A stretch of 64,000 bases of DNA from Aspergillus flavus (taxonomy: Eukaryota > Ascomycota > Eurotiomycetes > Eurotiales > Aspergillaceae), in the NCBI RefSeq assembly GCF_009017415.1, contig NC_092407.1, forward strand, positions 124,001-188,000, read 5' to 3'. Positions within the stretch are counted from its first letter, which is position 1; the number at the start of each line of letters is the position of its first letter. Shown in pieces: positions 1-11,108 of this stretch. The translations under genes were made by a program, and so were the position numbers. The notes under the pieces were generated by a model that saw only the letters and a program-made list of their open reading frames with translations, was not told where the DNA came from and searched no databases.

Positions 1-2
1 GT

Positions 3-413
3 CCCAAATACTGGGACTGGGGACACGCAAGCCTAGGCCCCTACTCGCTGGTCTGGTACGACCTCTTGGACTACAATAATACCGAGCATGTCTACGCCTA
101 TATCTCCAAGAATGGCAACCTCATGCACAATAATTGTGCCGAAAAGGCTGTTGAAGTGCGCCAGTGGGGTGCGAATGCCACATACCCGCCCACTAGTGGT
201 ATTGCCACCAATGAGGGTTTGACTGCTCGGTTTGACCTAGGTGGTGGTCAGGCTTTTGTCGCGAACCTGACCAAGGAGGTAATAATTCACGATCAGATTG
301 TTTATGCTAGGGCGTTGGGCTCTGTCACTGGTGGGATTGAGGGACAGGAGCAATATCAGGGTCGTGGGGCCTACGAAGAGTATGTGTATGGGTTGTTGTA
401 CGGCAAATCTTGA
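3..413 (+). CDS. 3' end of a lipocalin-fold CrtC/Diels-Alderase-like protein (5' partial)
   Basis: The frame is open from the window edge and ends at a TGA at 411-413, so only the C-terminal ~136 residues are present. A segment near the start of the fragment (GPYSLVWYDLLD) and the following beta-strand pattern with an acidic/aromatic core match the hydroxyneurosporene-synthase/AttH-like lipocalin fold. In fungi this fold includes the secondary-metabolite Diels-Alderases of the CghA/MycB type and related cyclising or isomerising enzymes. This assignment rests on remembered family motifs, not on an alignment. No intron is visible in the fragment. There is no TTG or ATG that should be taken as its start; the gene begins upstream. 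If it is a Diels-Alderase, a PKS or PKS-NRPS cluster would be expected to the left. A lipid-type lipocalin without a cluster role is the alternative. Confidence 0.6.
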   Translation, partial: PKYWDWGHASLGPYSLVWYDLLDYNNTEHVYAYISKNGNLMHNNCAEKAVEVRQWGANATYPPTSGIATNEGLTARFDLGGGQAFVANLTKEVIIHDQIVYARALGSVTGGIEGQEQYQGRGAYEEYVYGLLYGKS

Positions 414-1657
414 TGAACGGGTGTATGATGTTTTCTGGTATTATGTGCTCGGGTTCTGTTCGACGTAATTGGTCTTGAGATAGGTCATGCTCTTCCCCTT
501 AGACCGAGGATGAGAATTAGAAAGGATGTAGTGGATCCCAGGGTGCTTTGGAGGATGAGGTCAACCACTAACCAATACCTGTATCACCATGTGTTAGATA
601 ACCTAATTCCTGCTACAGAAAATGCCAAAGCATCTCCTAGCGTGTCCGGCGTGTTCGGCGTCTTAGGCATAAGACTATTTCATTTTGTCTGCTAATACAT
701 CATTCGCAAAACGGCTCACTTGGTAGATACACACTCTATCTACCGTTTGTATCGGCTACCGTGGTGATATTCAAGAAGCGCAAATGCCTTTGACGTATGT
801 AGCATCATGGTTTTAATACCCTTCTCGTACCAACCACCAGTTCACAGTGCACACTCACAATGGGCCAGTCCACTTTCCAGCGATACTATCTCCCGGGGAA
901 GAGAGACGTCGACATCCTGGTGCTTCGAAACGTTCCGAAGATAGCTCCCAAGAAAGGCAAAATCCTAACGGTGAGGCCACCTGCTAGGTGTCAAGGCTAT
1001 TATTATGTCCGCACATCCCCGACGACCTGCAGGGCTACGAATACTCTACTAATATCATGATGCTTTCGGCGGTATTACTCTAGGCAAACATCCTTTGCTC
1101 CATGCCAACTACCTATGGGATATTGTAGATGCAGTTGATACTCGTCTCGGGTGTCGACGCGGAAATCCTAGTCGCATCTTATTTTTAGTCACCTTTTCAG
1201 GGGATCCTTCATTGAAGTGTTCATATCACCACAAAAGTCCACGGTAAAATCTCATAACATACTTAGATAGTAGACCCACTTCATCCTGGACCCACAATAC
1301 GAGTACGTTGGAGATGCAATTGGCTGTTATTACACTCCACTGTGGGTTAAAAATGATCCATCTCGTAAAAACTTCAAGGGGATTATTGATGGAAAATGTG
1401 GGGAATTATTTATACGGAGGTAGAGGCAATAGGATCCCGGTCCTTTGCTTTGGGGGTCAACTTCACAATGTCGACTACTAAAGGGAGTATACAGAGTATA
1501 AAGTAGTATATGCGAGTCTTTATATCCAACTCCTAAATATATATACATATCTCTCTTTGAATTCAAGTACAGCACAACCAACGAACAGTATATAATACAA
1601 AAAGGAACAGCAGGAACGACACCAATACTAATGTACAACCTACGGTAGAACAATATC
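414..1657. other. intergenic, no gene seen
   Basis: About 1.2 kb between the left-edge gene and the RTA1 gene, which converge. Reading frames here are short and show no recognisable motif. It presumably holds the two 3' untranslated regions. Confidence 0.6.
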
Positions 1658-2533
1658 TCACCCCCTCATTTCCACTTCGCGATAAGCCCTCTCCCTGAGC
1701 ACATTTGCCGGATGAAGAAAATGAAAAACAGTCTGCACCACGAACATCAGAAGAGTATCAAACACATACATAAACACTTCATGACTGGCAAGATACCCGG
1801 CATTCCCCTGACAGAACTCAACGATGCGAAACAAACACCGAACGATAATCAACAACGACACTCCAAACAGGGTATATAACAACGGCCCATACGGCATTGA
1901 AAGCACCCGGACGCATTTCAGCTTCTGGACTCGTTGGTGAAATATAACAGAGAGAGTGAAGAATCCACCAAAAAACACCAATTGCACGAAGAGTCCCACG
2001 ATCGTCACCTTCTGGCCGAGACTAGACATGGAAGGGATGGCCATCATCCCACCGCCGGAAGCTTGCATCAGGAATGCAATGACATCCCCGATCACGAAGA
2101 TTTTGGTGACCTTGTGCGGTGAGATTATAGATAGTTCAAGAGAGCGAGAGAAGAGGACGATGCGGCTGTATATCATGTAGATTGTCGCTGCGTAGAGGGA
2201 AGGGGGGAGGAGGATGCAGACATTTTGCCCGATATAAGGCCCGATAGCGGTTTTGTCTTTTGCTGAGGCAGTGCGGAACACGTAGCCCACGGTCATCACT
2301 GGAAATATGCCTGTCAATACAATGTGCTTCACGCAAGAGGAAGGGACTGTCTTACTGATTGCCCCCACGACGAAGGTTGTGAAAAACCAACTGCGGAGCT
2401 TCCAAAGCTGGAAGATGTGGAAGCCGGTGCTCGCGCCGTAGCAGATAAGGGCGATGACTGCTGCTGCTACACTAGGGTTGTAGTGATAGAACGAGTACTC
2501 ACTCATTGTGAATGACCGTAAAGATGAGGCCAA
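1658..2533 (-). CDS. RTA1-like seven-helix membrane protein
   Basis: The open frame encodes 291 residues with about seven hydrophobic helices. Segments typical of the RTA1 family are visible: YNPS near the N-terminus, a GYVFRTAS block after helix 2, PSLYAATIYMIYSRIV, and the signature KIFVIGDVIAFLMQASGGG. RTA1 proteins are fungal plasma- or endomembrane proteins linked to lipid translocation and resistance to toxic lipids such as 7-aminocholesterol. The stretch 2355-2311 on the minus strand starts GTAAGA, ends GACAG, is 45 nt and has no stop. Removing it restores the usual spacing between helices 2 and 3, so it is probably an intron, giving 276 residues. Start: the first Met at 2533 or the tenth codon (2506). 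Its neighbour upstream on the same strand is a Zn2Cys6 regulator. Confidence 0.85.
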   Translation of the reverse strand: MASSLRSFTMSEYSFYHYNPSVAAAVIALICYGASTGFHIFQLWKLRSWFFTTFVVGAISKTVPSSCVKHIVLTGIFPVMTVGYVFRTASAKDKTAIGPYIGQNVCILLPPSLYAATIYMIYSRIVLFSRSLELSIISPHKVTKIFVIGDVIAFLMQASGGGMMAIPSMSSLGQKVTIVGLFVQLVFFGGFFTLSVIFHQRVQKLKCVRVLSMPYGPLLYTLFGVSLLIIVRCLFRIVEFCQGNAGYLASHEVFMYVFDTLLMFVVQTVFHFLHPANVLRERAYREVEMRG

Positions 2534-2960
2534 GTTGGATCTCTTAGCAGGGCAATAGGGGAGAAGTGTCGTGATGAATGAGGAAGTCGTAGAAGAGCAG
2601 TGTATTATATAGGGCTAAGCAGACATTATCTACGCCACCTAGTAACTTTGGACCCTAATCAACGAATAATATTGCATCCGTACTCGTACTCTTCAAAGAA
2701 GTGGGGCTAAAGCGCCCTTTTTAACCCCAGTCGTCCCAAAGAAAGATGTAACGAGCAATGCTAGAAAACACGCAGTTTTTTGACAAATTCCAAAACAATT
2801 CTGAAGACGATAATATCCTGAAGTCATGTTCTTGGGGTAAGAACAGGGATAGCTTGAGGGCGATAGCCACCCGCTCTTTCTATCTAACTTGAGCCACCGA
2901 CAACAGTCGCAGAACAGAATATGCATTCTAGTTATAAAACACCACACGCCATGCTAACTA
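2534..2960. other. intergenic, RTA1 upstream region
   Basis: 427 nt between the RTA1 start and the stop of the Zn2Cys6 gene. No coding sequence recognised; it should contain the RTA1 promoter. Confidence 0.5.
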
Positions 2961-4281
2961 TTATTCAGGAGAAGCTTGACGACAGTTCATACCTAGCTCC
3001 CCCATCGGCCACTCAAGCCAACCCCGAAGTGACGGACGCAGATAACCATATACCTCCCACAGCAAACCTTCGGGCCACCTACTAATCCAATATTTGGGCC
3101 CTCCAGTCCTCAGTAGAATACATGAGTAACCAAAGATGACCAACGCATAAGGGTCCTTCCGTGCCAGCAAACTTCCATACTCATCTCCGAACAAGCATAC
3201 CCATCCAAAGAAACCCGAATAAGGCATTTTCGACCACTTAATGAGTTCATTTACAGCATTGCGGTAGACAATAATCTGTTCTGACGCCAGCGGCATTGTT
3301 TCAATATAACCAACAAACTCATTCACACATGATTCAAGTTCCAGCGGCCCATTTCCCGAGGGCTCGCTGTCAAGCATTGTCCCTAAGACGCCAGCCTTGA
3401 TGTGCGCCCAGGTTGACAGCATGATTGTTCGAACTCCTTGAATATGCATAATCCAGGGAGCAAGAACACCAGCCTCTCTATATAAGAGACTGTCATGGTT
3501 ATACGAAGTCCCAAGTTCGAAAACGAATGCAAGTGCCGAGACAGCATAAAGGGCATGACAGTTTGACGGTGAGATATTTGAGAGAGCCAATGAGGAGCCC
3601 TTCAGGGCAGTCTCGTACTGATGATAACTGTATGACATGTAACGCACCTCCGGCAAGCCTTTGCGGCACATATGCAGGGCAGACACGGCCATGAGCATGG
3701 GAAGGAGGAATCGGTGTTCGAAAGCTATCTCAGGGACCTCAACTTGCCATATATATTGAAATTCAGGTTTATCAGAAAGTGTTAAGTATGTAGCTGTCGA
3801 GTAATGATGAATGAGTCTAGAGTTCAGCACATCATCGTCGCTTAATGATGCTTGAGGCCGAGGAGATGAACCGGACTGGACCTGAGAGGTTGGGGGTAAA
3901 GCCCTGGTATTCCCTCTGTTGGAAGGGGAAGGAGAAGGGCTAGCTGTAGCAGACGTCAAAGAGCTGTAACCGTTCATTGCTTGTGATTCGGCATATTCGC
4001 ACTCTATACGGTGTTGGAGACAGTTTCCGCATGATGGTTTTTGTTCGTCGCACTATGCCACCCGTCAGTTTGTAGTATCGTCAATAATTCGGTCACTTAT
4101 TAACAGATCCTGGTTAGAAAGGACGCCAGAAGCTAGAAGGTGACCCGACCAAACACTTTGGCGAGGAAACTCATATGTAACTGTATCATCTCAACTAGAG
4201 AGACCTCACCTTTATCCTACGCCTTTTGCAATTTGGACACCCTGTTCTTGTTTTCCGATGTGATCTCCTGGCCAGAGGCAT
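2961..4281 (-). CDS. Zn2Cys6 transcription factor, Upc2/Ecm22-like architecture
   Basis: Two exons: 4281-4210 and 4052-2961, 387 residues. Exon 1 begins with an ATG at 4281 and encodes a basic leader plus GCPNCKRRRIK. A GTGAGG donor follows, and after a 157-nt intron with a CTGAC branch site 12 nt before the acceptor the frame resumes with CDEQKPSCGNCLQHRIEC. Joined, this is a perfect Zn cluster (C-x2-C-x6-C-x6-C-x2-C-x6-C, residues 14-40). A Ser/Pro-rich linker follows, then a helical region (about 95-290) like that of Upc2-type regulators. These proteins are nuclear DNA-binding regulators; the target here is unknown. An ATG-to-stop reading starting at 3977 would miss the whole DNA-binding domain. 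The divergent or tandem neighbours give no clear regulon. Confidence 0.85.
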
Positions 4282-4909
4282 CGTGCTGACCCCGATCGCA
4301 GAACCAGGTATATGGAGAACGCTCAAAAGGCAGAAGGAATCATCGAACTAGGTGCATGTAGTAATTAATGTACAGCTAAGAGAAGTGGATACTGAGATGA
4401 AGTCTGAGTGGAGATTTAAACCACCAACGGCAAGCCAATCAATGCCGCCGCCACTGTGTTTCGTTTCTCGACTTTTTCTGCCGGCAGTTTAGCCTACTTG
4501 GGATTATTTATAGTACTTCTTCTCCTTTAGATTACTTGGCAAAATTAATTACTTAGTTTGCTTAGTCTATTTAGTGTTTTGAAAACGGTAATTCACTTAG
4601 ATTTATAGACTTTGTCTTCTTGAGTTGCGCAAAATGGCAGCATTCGCTTGCCCTAGACGACAGTGACGGCTCTAGCCTATAAATAATAACGACCAGGTCG
4701 CGTGAGCTACCTACCAAGTACACTATTGTTTTCAGTGTGATACTACCATTGTTGAAATGCAATACTTGTCCATACTCCTTTGGAACATCACCATGCCAGT
4801 CACTGGAAGAGCGCGAGTACCCATCCCAGAAATTACTGCGCGCCTGGGTAGACTCCCTTTCGCTCTGGATATTAGATATGAGATCTTCCTTCCCCCAGAA
4901 AGTACTTGC
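4282..4909. other. intergenic, no gene seen
   Basis: 628 nt between the Zn2Cys6 start and the arrestin stop, both on the minus strand. It is AT-rich around 4490-4720. No coding motif seen; it would hold the promoter of the regulator. Confidence 0.5.
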
Positions 4910-6336
4910 TCAGATAGTATCCCAATAGCTGGGAATGTCGGATACGTCGTGAGAAACTGAGTAGTCTGGAGGCTTTTCGTTCGAACCCGGCCCTGCAGGG
5001 GTTGAAGGGTTGCCTGGGCATATTTCGACAAGCTTCGAATCACGGACATGGTCGCTATAATGGGGCAGTGTGTTTTCTTCCTCGTCCCAGGTCGCAATGT
5101 CTGATAACATCTGGAGGCTAGCGCTGGTCGAGGGATAGAAAATTATGACTATTGGAAGAGAAAGACGAATCTATTGGCGATAAGTATGGTGCACAGGGGT
5201 GGGTGGATGGAAATGGCTAACTAACCGAAGACAGATGACCATCTGGATTCAACAGAGTGATTGAAAATTGTATTGAATGCCCAACCTTTAGAACCGTTGT
5301 CGCGACGCTTTGTAGACACTGTCGGGTAGACTTTGGTAAATGAAGCATCCGGGAGCATTGATACCAGCATCTGTCGTCGGTGCTTATATCCATTTCTTCC
5401 CAGGTTGGAGGGTCAAATGCATCGGTCAACACCTCTCGCGATCGAGAAGCATATGGTCTCAATACCGTATGCGTTTCAATGACACCCGATCTAATCGATT
5501 TCACGGTGAGGCCCTTCAGCAGAGGAACAAAACGATAGGTGACTCGGATATTGCCGCCGAATTGGACAGTCGGGGTTGCAATGCTGACTTTGTACATTAT
5601 CTTGTCCGGCCAATCGTTCTCGACACTCTACCCAGTATCAGCTTCTGAAGATCTTATTCTATCGTATAGGGTGAGATACTGACACTGGGAGCTGTTCGCG
5701 AGGGTGTGTTGTACACCTTTCGAACGGTGACCTCCCTCGACGTGGATACACTCTCGCCTTTCCGGCCATAGATCTGTGCTCTCAAAAAATAATGGATATA
5801 ACAGTCATCGATGCCCCTCATAGATTCCGGTAATCGCCCTGGCAGACACATTTGAAAAGGAAATTCATAATTGCCTGGCTCCAAGGTCGTTGCGGATGAT
5901 CCTGCTGACACCCGCAGAAAGCTCCAGGCATCGTGATGGAAGGGCAACTCCTTCCAAAATGCTTTGCAATGTCGATGTGAATCGGTAGGGAACGTGGTGT
6001 CCCAGCTGCAAAACACATTAGGTTGATGATAGCTTGATTCTCCTGGAGCTTGGTGGATATGTCACGTACTTTATATAATAGCGGCCCTCGAGATGTAACT
6101 TGACGTCGCGCACGCACGTAGGGTCACTAAGGCACAGGATAACCTTGCCTTGAGCGTGACCGTATTTAATCGTATGCCCTGCTGCTGGAATCCAAATGGT
6201 GTTATGATCCAACCTGCGAGGGTTAATAGCTATTCATCCTTACTACAGTTTGTCCATGGCTTGCGGCGCACCTAATATCAAAGTAGGTCGGTTGTATCTT
6301 TCGCGGAGAGGAGTTTTTAAACAGTTTAACCATCAT
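4910..6336 (-). CDS. arrestin-related trafficking adaptor (alpha-arrestin)
   Basis: Five exons on the minus strand: 6336-6272, 6213-6070, 6005-5684, 5627-5226 and 5110-4910, about 377 residues. The start MMVKLF is followed by FDIRLD and an arrestin-N domain (GKVILCLSDPTCVRDVKLHL, then GNYEFPFQMCLPGRLPES). The arrestin-C domain begins WPDKIMYKV and ends NPDGH. The tail carries LPHY and PPDY, two PY-type motifs of the kind that recruit the WW domains of the Rsp5 ubiquitin ligase. Such adaptors (ART/CreD family) direct ubiquitination and endocytosis of plasma-membrane transporters. It is short for the family, many of which exceed 500 residues. The last intron is uncertain: donor GTTAGT at 5225 joined to 5110 is used here, but a donor at 5232 joined to 5123 also keeps the frame. 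Confidence 0.82.
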
Positions 6337-7137
6337 ATCACTTCTGCCTCATTGCATATACGAGTGATGATGCATCGTCTACCAAATGTCTATCTGAAAT
6401 TCAACCAACATATATGAGCCTTTCTCTCGAGGGATTGAGATTCCTATCTTTGGTTGGGTCCATTTTTACGGATATTTTCGAGAGGTTGACATGTTGAACT
6501 GTCACTCTTGCTTAAATAAAACTACAGGGAGGAATGATGAGGTCCATGCAAAAGAATAGGAACGTGGCATTCCATTCCACGCGAGAGATTCCTAAACGTG
6601 GCTTCAACAAAGGGGTAAAATTTAATTGGGTCGTGTGAACCACAATATATAAATATACACGATTTAGAGAGGCAAATTCCAAGAAGAGGAGGTGGACCAA
6701 CCCACAGCTACTCAAATAGGAGGATAGAATCACATAGTATAACAGCCTGGAGACATAAGAAAAGGGGTAAAAGTCAAAACTATTGACTCCAAAACTGGCA
6801 TTACTACTCATTTTGCCATCGGGGATTCATGAATACGTAATCAAATGCATAAGGATCGTGCATAAATATAGCATAAGACAACCCCGGATCTCGATCTGCA
6901 CACATAAATCATGATCTAGAAGTGGAACTATTGAGACTAGAGAAAGGATCTGCACTTTCCCTGGGCGTTATTGGAAGACCAACCTTATATTACTTAATGA
7001 TGAAATTCCCCCTCCGAGGGCGAGGGATGTTTTCCCGCATTCCAAATCCCTTACTGTCTTATTCTTTTTTCAATCTTCGTCACAATCGTAGATCCTCTAT
7101 GATCACCAGCGCGCGCTGAGACATATCACTCTCAGCA
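6337..7137. other. divergent intergenic region
   Basis: 801 nt between the arrestin (minus) and the FUSC-type gene (plus). No coding sequence recognised; both promoters should lie here. Confidence 0.5.
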
Positions 7138-10100
7138 ATGTCCCAACGGCCTCCACAGGCCAGTATTGATTCCAGTCCAAACGATGTACTCCCTAAGAAG
7201 AGTTTCCGACTCCCTCCGTTCCTCGATCACTTCAATGGGCGTGAGCTCAAGGTCTTCTTCCGGTGCTGGGTTGCTCTCTGGGTGGCGAGTCTGTTGATCT
7301 TCATCACTCCGTCGTTGACCAGTATTGGTACCGCTACGTTTTTCGCGAGGTAAAGATTGCCCGATGACCGATTGTTGTACCCTACTTTGAGCGCATCCGT
7401 CTCCTGGTCGCGATGCTGAGAGTGTGATTGAATAGCCTCGTCCTCTTGTTCAACCCCCCTTCCGGAATCGTTTTCATTTACCTCTTGGGAGCCTTGACTT
7501 TGTTCATTGGTATATGTCTCGCCTGGGCATGGGGCGTCATCACGATGAAGGCCGCTTTCGCGGCCAGACCAGCAGCAGACACACAGGCTCGACTGGCATC
7601 GTTGCAACAGACAGCGATAGCCCAAGCGAACGCGACAGGAACGGCGACTGCCAGTGTGTCACAACAATTAATCTACGATGGCTACATGCTAGACACGCGG
7701 GTTACAGCCATTACATTCTGTCTGATTTGCACGTTCATCTACTTCATGGTAGGAGATTCTCTCCCATTGTACAAACTGACCAGCTGGAATTGGATTAACA
7801 ATTTATAGGCCCGCCTGCGTGCAAGTAACCCCAAAGCAGCGTTGACCTCGATCTTCGGAATCATCATCTCGGACCTTTTTCTCAACTTTACCCCCCTCCT
7901 ACCCTCGTTCTCGGGAACGTTGCCTCTGACACTCGTGAAACCGGCCGCAATCGGTGTGGGACTCGGATTTGCTTGCTCGGTCCTCTTCTTTCCTCGATCG
8001 ACCTCACATGTAGTTCTGGATAGCATGGAGGATATCGTGGAGCTGCTCAAACAGCCACTCGCGTTCACCTCCGTAACGCTAGGGAAGAAAGCACAGCAAC
8101 CGGACGTCGACCGACTACATAAGACACACGCTCAGATTATTCAGGAATATCGGAAGATGGAGCCTGGCTTGGCTTTTCTGCCATTGGATTTCTCAGTGGG
8201 CCGCTGGGGTCCCGAGGAGGTCGCTTCCTTCAAGGAGCCGATGCGGCAGGTCGTGGCGGCCATTCTTCTTTTGCTTGAATTCCACATCGGTCGGATTCAT
8301 GGTGAAGTACGCACTGAAGACATCCTTCGCGAACATGCCGAGCAGACAAAGAACGGGGATATCACGGACGAAAAGCAGCCCCGTAAGGTTGGAGCCCAAC
8401 AGCTGTCCCAACTCGTGGAGCTGCTAGAAGGGTTGCGCAGCTCAGGTAACCAGCAGCTGCCCCAGGAGATCGTGGATGAACTGGTCCACACGAGCGCAAT
8501 GGCGATCGACGCATGTCTCGAGGGATTAACTGTGACCAGGGAGTGCATCCATATGGTCAATTGCCGACGATGGGTGAGGCGAGCGCCCCCCACAGAACGC
8601 GAGGATCTGTACCAGCGAAGTCAGACAGCACTCGAGAATCTCCGCAAGGCTCACAGCGGCTTTCTTCGCGACATGACCGAGCTCTTGATCGGTCATTTTG
8701 CACCTACAACAAATGGTGAATCCCGTGACCAGCGCAAGATAGGGGCCCTCGTGGTTGGGATGGTCTTCGAAGAACACGTCTGCATTACAATCACTCGCAC
8801 ACAGGCCCTCCTTGATCGCGTATCGACTGCTTTCCACGACTCGAAAGGAACCAAGCTATGGTGGCCAACTAGTCTTCGATACGCCGCCTCCTGGGCATTT
8901 CGGAAGAAAGCGAAGGCACCAACAACAACGACGGTCGTGGAAGACGATCCAGACGAGGCAGAGGACCTGACCAAGGCGGCTCAAGAAAAGCTCCGGATCA
9001 GTCGTGGATATCGACCTAAGAACCGCAGCCCCTTGGGACGAGCCATTTTAGGAACATATCACTGGTTTACTTCGAACGAGGGCCTCTTCGCCTTACGCAT
9101 GGTCGTTGTTACAATCGCCCTCGGTATCCCCGGTGTCATCCCTCATACCGCTGGGTTCTACTATCGGGAGAAAGGCCTTTGGGGGTTGATCATGGCTCAG
9201 ACCGGTTTGCTTGTCTACATGTCTGAGTTTACCTTCTCGACTCTCGGCCGACTGGTCGGGACAGTTGCTGGAGGTGTTTTAGGGCTTTTGGCATGGTATA
9301 TCGGATCGGCCAATGGCCCTGGCAATCCCTATGGACTATCGGCTGTTATGGCCGTGATGCTTGCAATTCTGATGTGGATCCGATTGTATCTCCCTCCGAA
9401 TTTGGTGCAAGGAGGAATTATGGGCGGTGCCACTTTTATGCTGGTAGTGGCATATAGCTACGATGATACGTAAGTCTACCTTTGATGACACATAGCGCCG
9501 CTACCTCTCCTAACGTCTTCATTCAGACACATTCCATCGTACGGTAACCCTGGAGTCGGCTATACGGTGTTTTGGCGTCGGCTACTTCTCGTGCTCATCG
9601 GCGTTGGCGCCGCGACTATTGTCCAGTTGTTTCCCCGTCCGCCATCAGCCGCGCGGCATATCTGCAAGACCCTATCCCACACCGTACGAACTCTGTCCGA
9701 CCACTACGCATTGCTGTTGTCGTGCTGGGGACGCTCCCGCCACGATGGGCGCGTACTCGCCGAGCCCATCTCCCTTCAGTTGACTGAAGGCTTGGTGATG
9801 CTCGACGGCCCCATCGACATGCTACGATTCGATTTCTCTAGTTCCCGCTTTGACAGCGAAAGTCTGGGCCGCGTGAAGCGCCTCTGTCATATCATGAACC
9901 GTACTCTGGGGCAGCTTTTGCTGTTGTCCGGCACCCTCCCGAACGAGTTTCAACATCGACTGGCGCAACAAACCGCCCTGTTGGATCACCAATGCATCGG
10001 CGAGATCATGGCTGTCCTGGGGATGTGCGAACAGGCACTGAAGACTGGCGATGCGTTGCCTGAGATTCTTCCCACACCACTTGTCCGCCGGGCCTTTGAC

Positions 10101-10292
10101 TACTGGCAGTCTCATCCGGGGGAGATTGACTTCTCTCCTGAAACCGTGAGAGATGAGAATTACCGTCGTTTCTGCGTGGCCTTGAGCGCGTATCTTAAAT
10201 TCTTGGGCACAATCGATGAGTTAGTGTTGGTTATTAAAGGGGTCTTGGGTGAGGCACATCTGGTTTCCCATGAATTGGGAGACTTGGTTTGA
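7138..10292 (+). CDS. FUSC/ArAE-type membrane transporter (Brefeldin A sensitivity/DUF2421 family)
   Basis: Four exons: 7138-7349, 7436-7748, 7809-9469 and 9527-10292, giving 983 residues. All junctions are GT-AG and keep the frame. There are two membrane bundles: one in residues ~35-215 (helices around FFRCWVALWVASLLIFITPS, then GIVFIYLLGALTLFIGICLA and SIFGIIISDLFLNFTP), and a second in ~620-775 (FALRMVVVTIALGIPGVIP and following). A long helical cytosolic segment lies between them and a soluble tail follows. This layout matches the fungal aromatic-acid-exporter-like N-terminal domain plus FUSC/DUF2421 proteins, presumed exporters of organic acids or toxic aromatics. The substrate is unknown. 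The gene stands alone, facing away from the arrestin. Confidence 0.85.
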
Positions 10293-10636
10293 CCTGCTGC
10301 ATATTGGTTGTGTTGTTGGCAATTTCAGTATAAAAAAGATAGAATCATACGCATTATAGACTATACAGGCTCTCGAGTGAGAGTATAATTAATTCAAATG
10401 GTAGTGACATTGAGCCTTCCATACAATCGATGTTATATTAATTAGACGTGTTGAACATTATAAAGTCCATGATTACTGACAACTGAGAGTACCTGCAAAA
10501 CCTTTTTCTTCCTTTTTTCTTTCTTTCTTTCTTTCTTTTTTTTTTTTTTCGGTGTTCCTTTTCATCATTGATGTGGGATCAATTGCAAAGACGACTGGAC
10601 TCGTCCGCGTATCGACTGATATTTTACGGCTTAGAC
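10293..10636. other. convergent intergenic region with polypyrimidine tract
   Basis: 344 nt between the converging FUSC and aerolysin-partner (aegerolysin) genes. It contains the CT/T-rich tract at 10501-10560. No gene seen. Confidence 0.55.
10501..10560 (+). repeat. low-complexity CTTT/poly-T tract
   Basis: An almost pure pyrimidine stretch of about 60 nt with four to five TTTC units followed by a run of T. It is a simple-sequence repeat in an intergenic region. Confidence 0.9.
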
Positions 10637-11108
10637 TCACTCATCTTTTATGGCAACATTGACCGTGCCCATGGTACCGGACTCTTGCCATTTTCCGATA
10701 TCGACTTTATATCTCGGGTCATGATTGAGCATCGAGAATCTATTCTTTCTTCCCGACTGCATCGGGGCGCTCCATGCCAGTGTGCAGATCCGGGTGTCCT
10801 TCACATCATCGATGAGGTCGATTGTGCCTTGAGTTCCCGACATAGAGTCGGTTTCACCACAGGAACAGACTTCTCTGATCCCGCCGTTGTGCCGGATGAT
10901 CATATCGTCAATGTCGTCGGCTGTCATGATATCTCCTTGGTCTCCCTGCCGATAGAATTGCCCGCTGGGCCGGCATCAGCGGCAGCAGAGGTAATACAGA
11001 AGGACTGGGTACATACCTGTCAAGGTGGGCGTTTTCGATGCGCAGATCATACTTCATGCCATCTTCGATCTTGATATCGACGTACTGGCCGTAGGCGTCC
11101 GCAGGCAT
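10637..11108 (-). CDS. aegerolysin family protein (Asp-hemolysin-like)
   Basis: Two exons: 11108-11017 and 10964-10637, about 139 residues, the usual length for the family. The 52-nt intron has a GTATGT donor and a CCCAG acceptor. The predicted protein lacks a signal peptide and begins with the acidic/aromatic beta-strand pattern of aegerolysins. It includes a CSCGETDS-type loop followed by a TQGTIDL strand and an ICTL-W strand. Aegerolysins are small beta-sandwich proteins that bind membrane lipids (sphingomyelin or ceramide phosphoethanolamine with sterol) and in some species act with a MACPF partner. No MACPF gene is visible in this window. An open frame continues upstream to 11177, but the methionine at 11108 gives the family length. 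The antisense frame at 10568-11074 is taken as a shadow. Confidence 0.8.

Noticed and set aside
10568..11074. Plus-strand 168-codon frame
   Set aside because: It is antisense to the aegerolysin exons and intron and has no motif; treated as a shadow.
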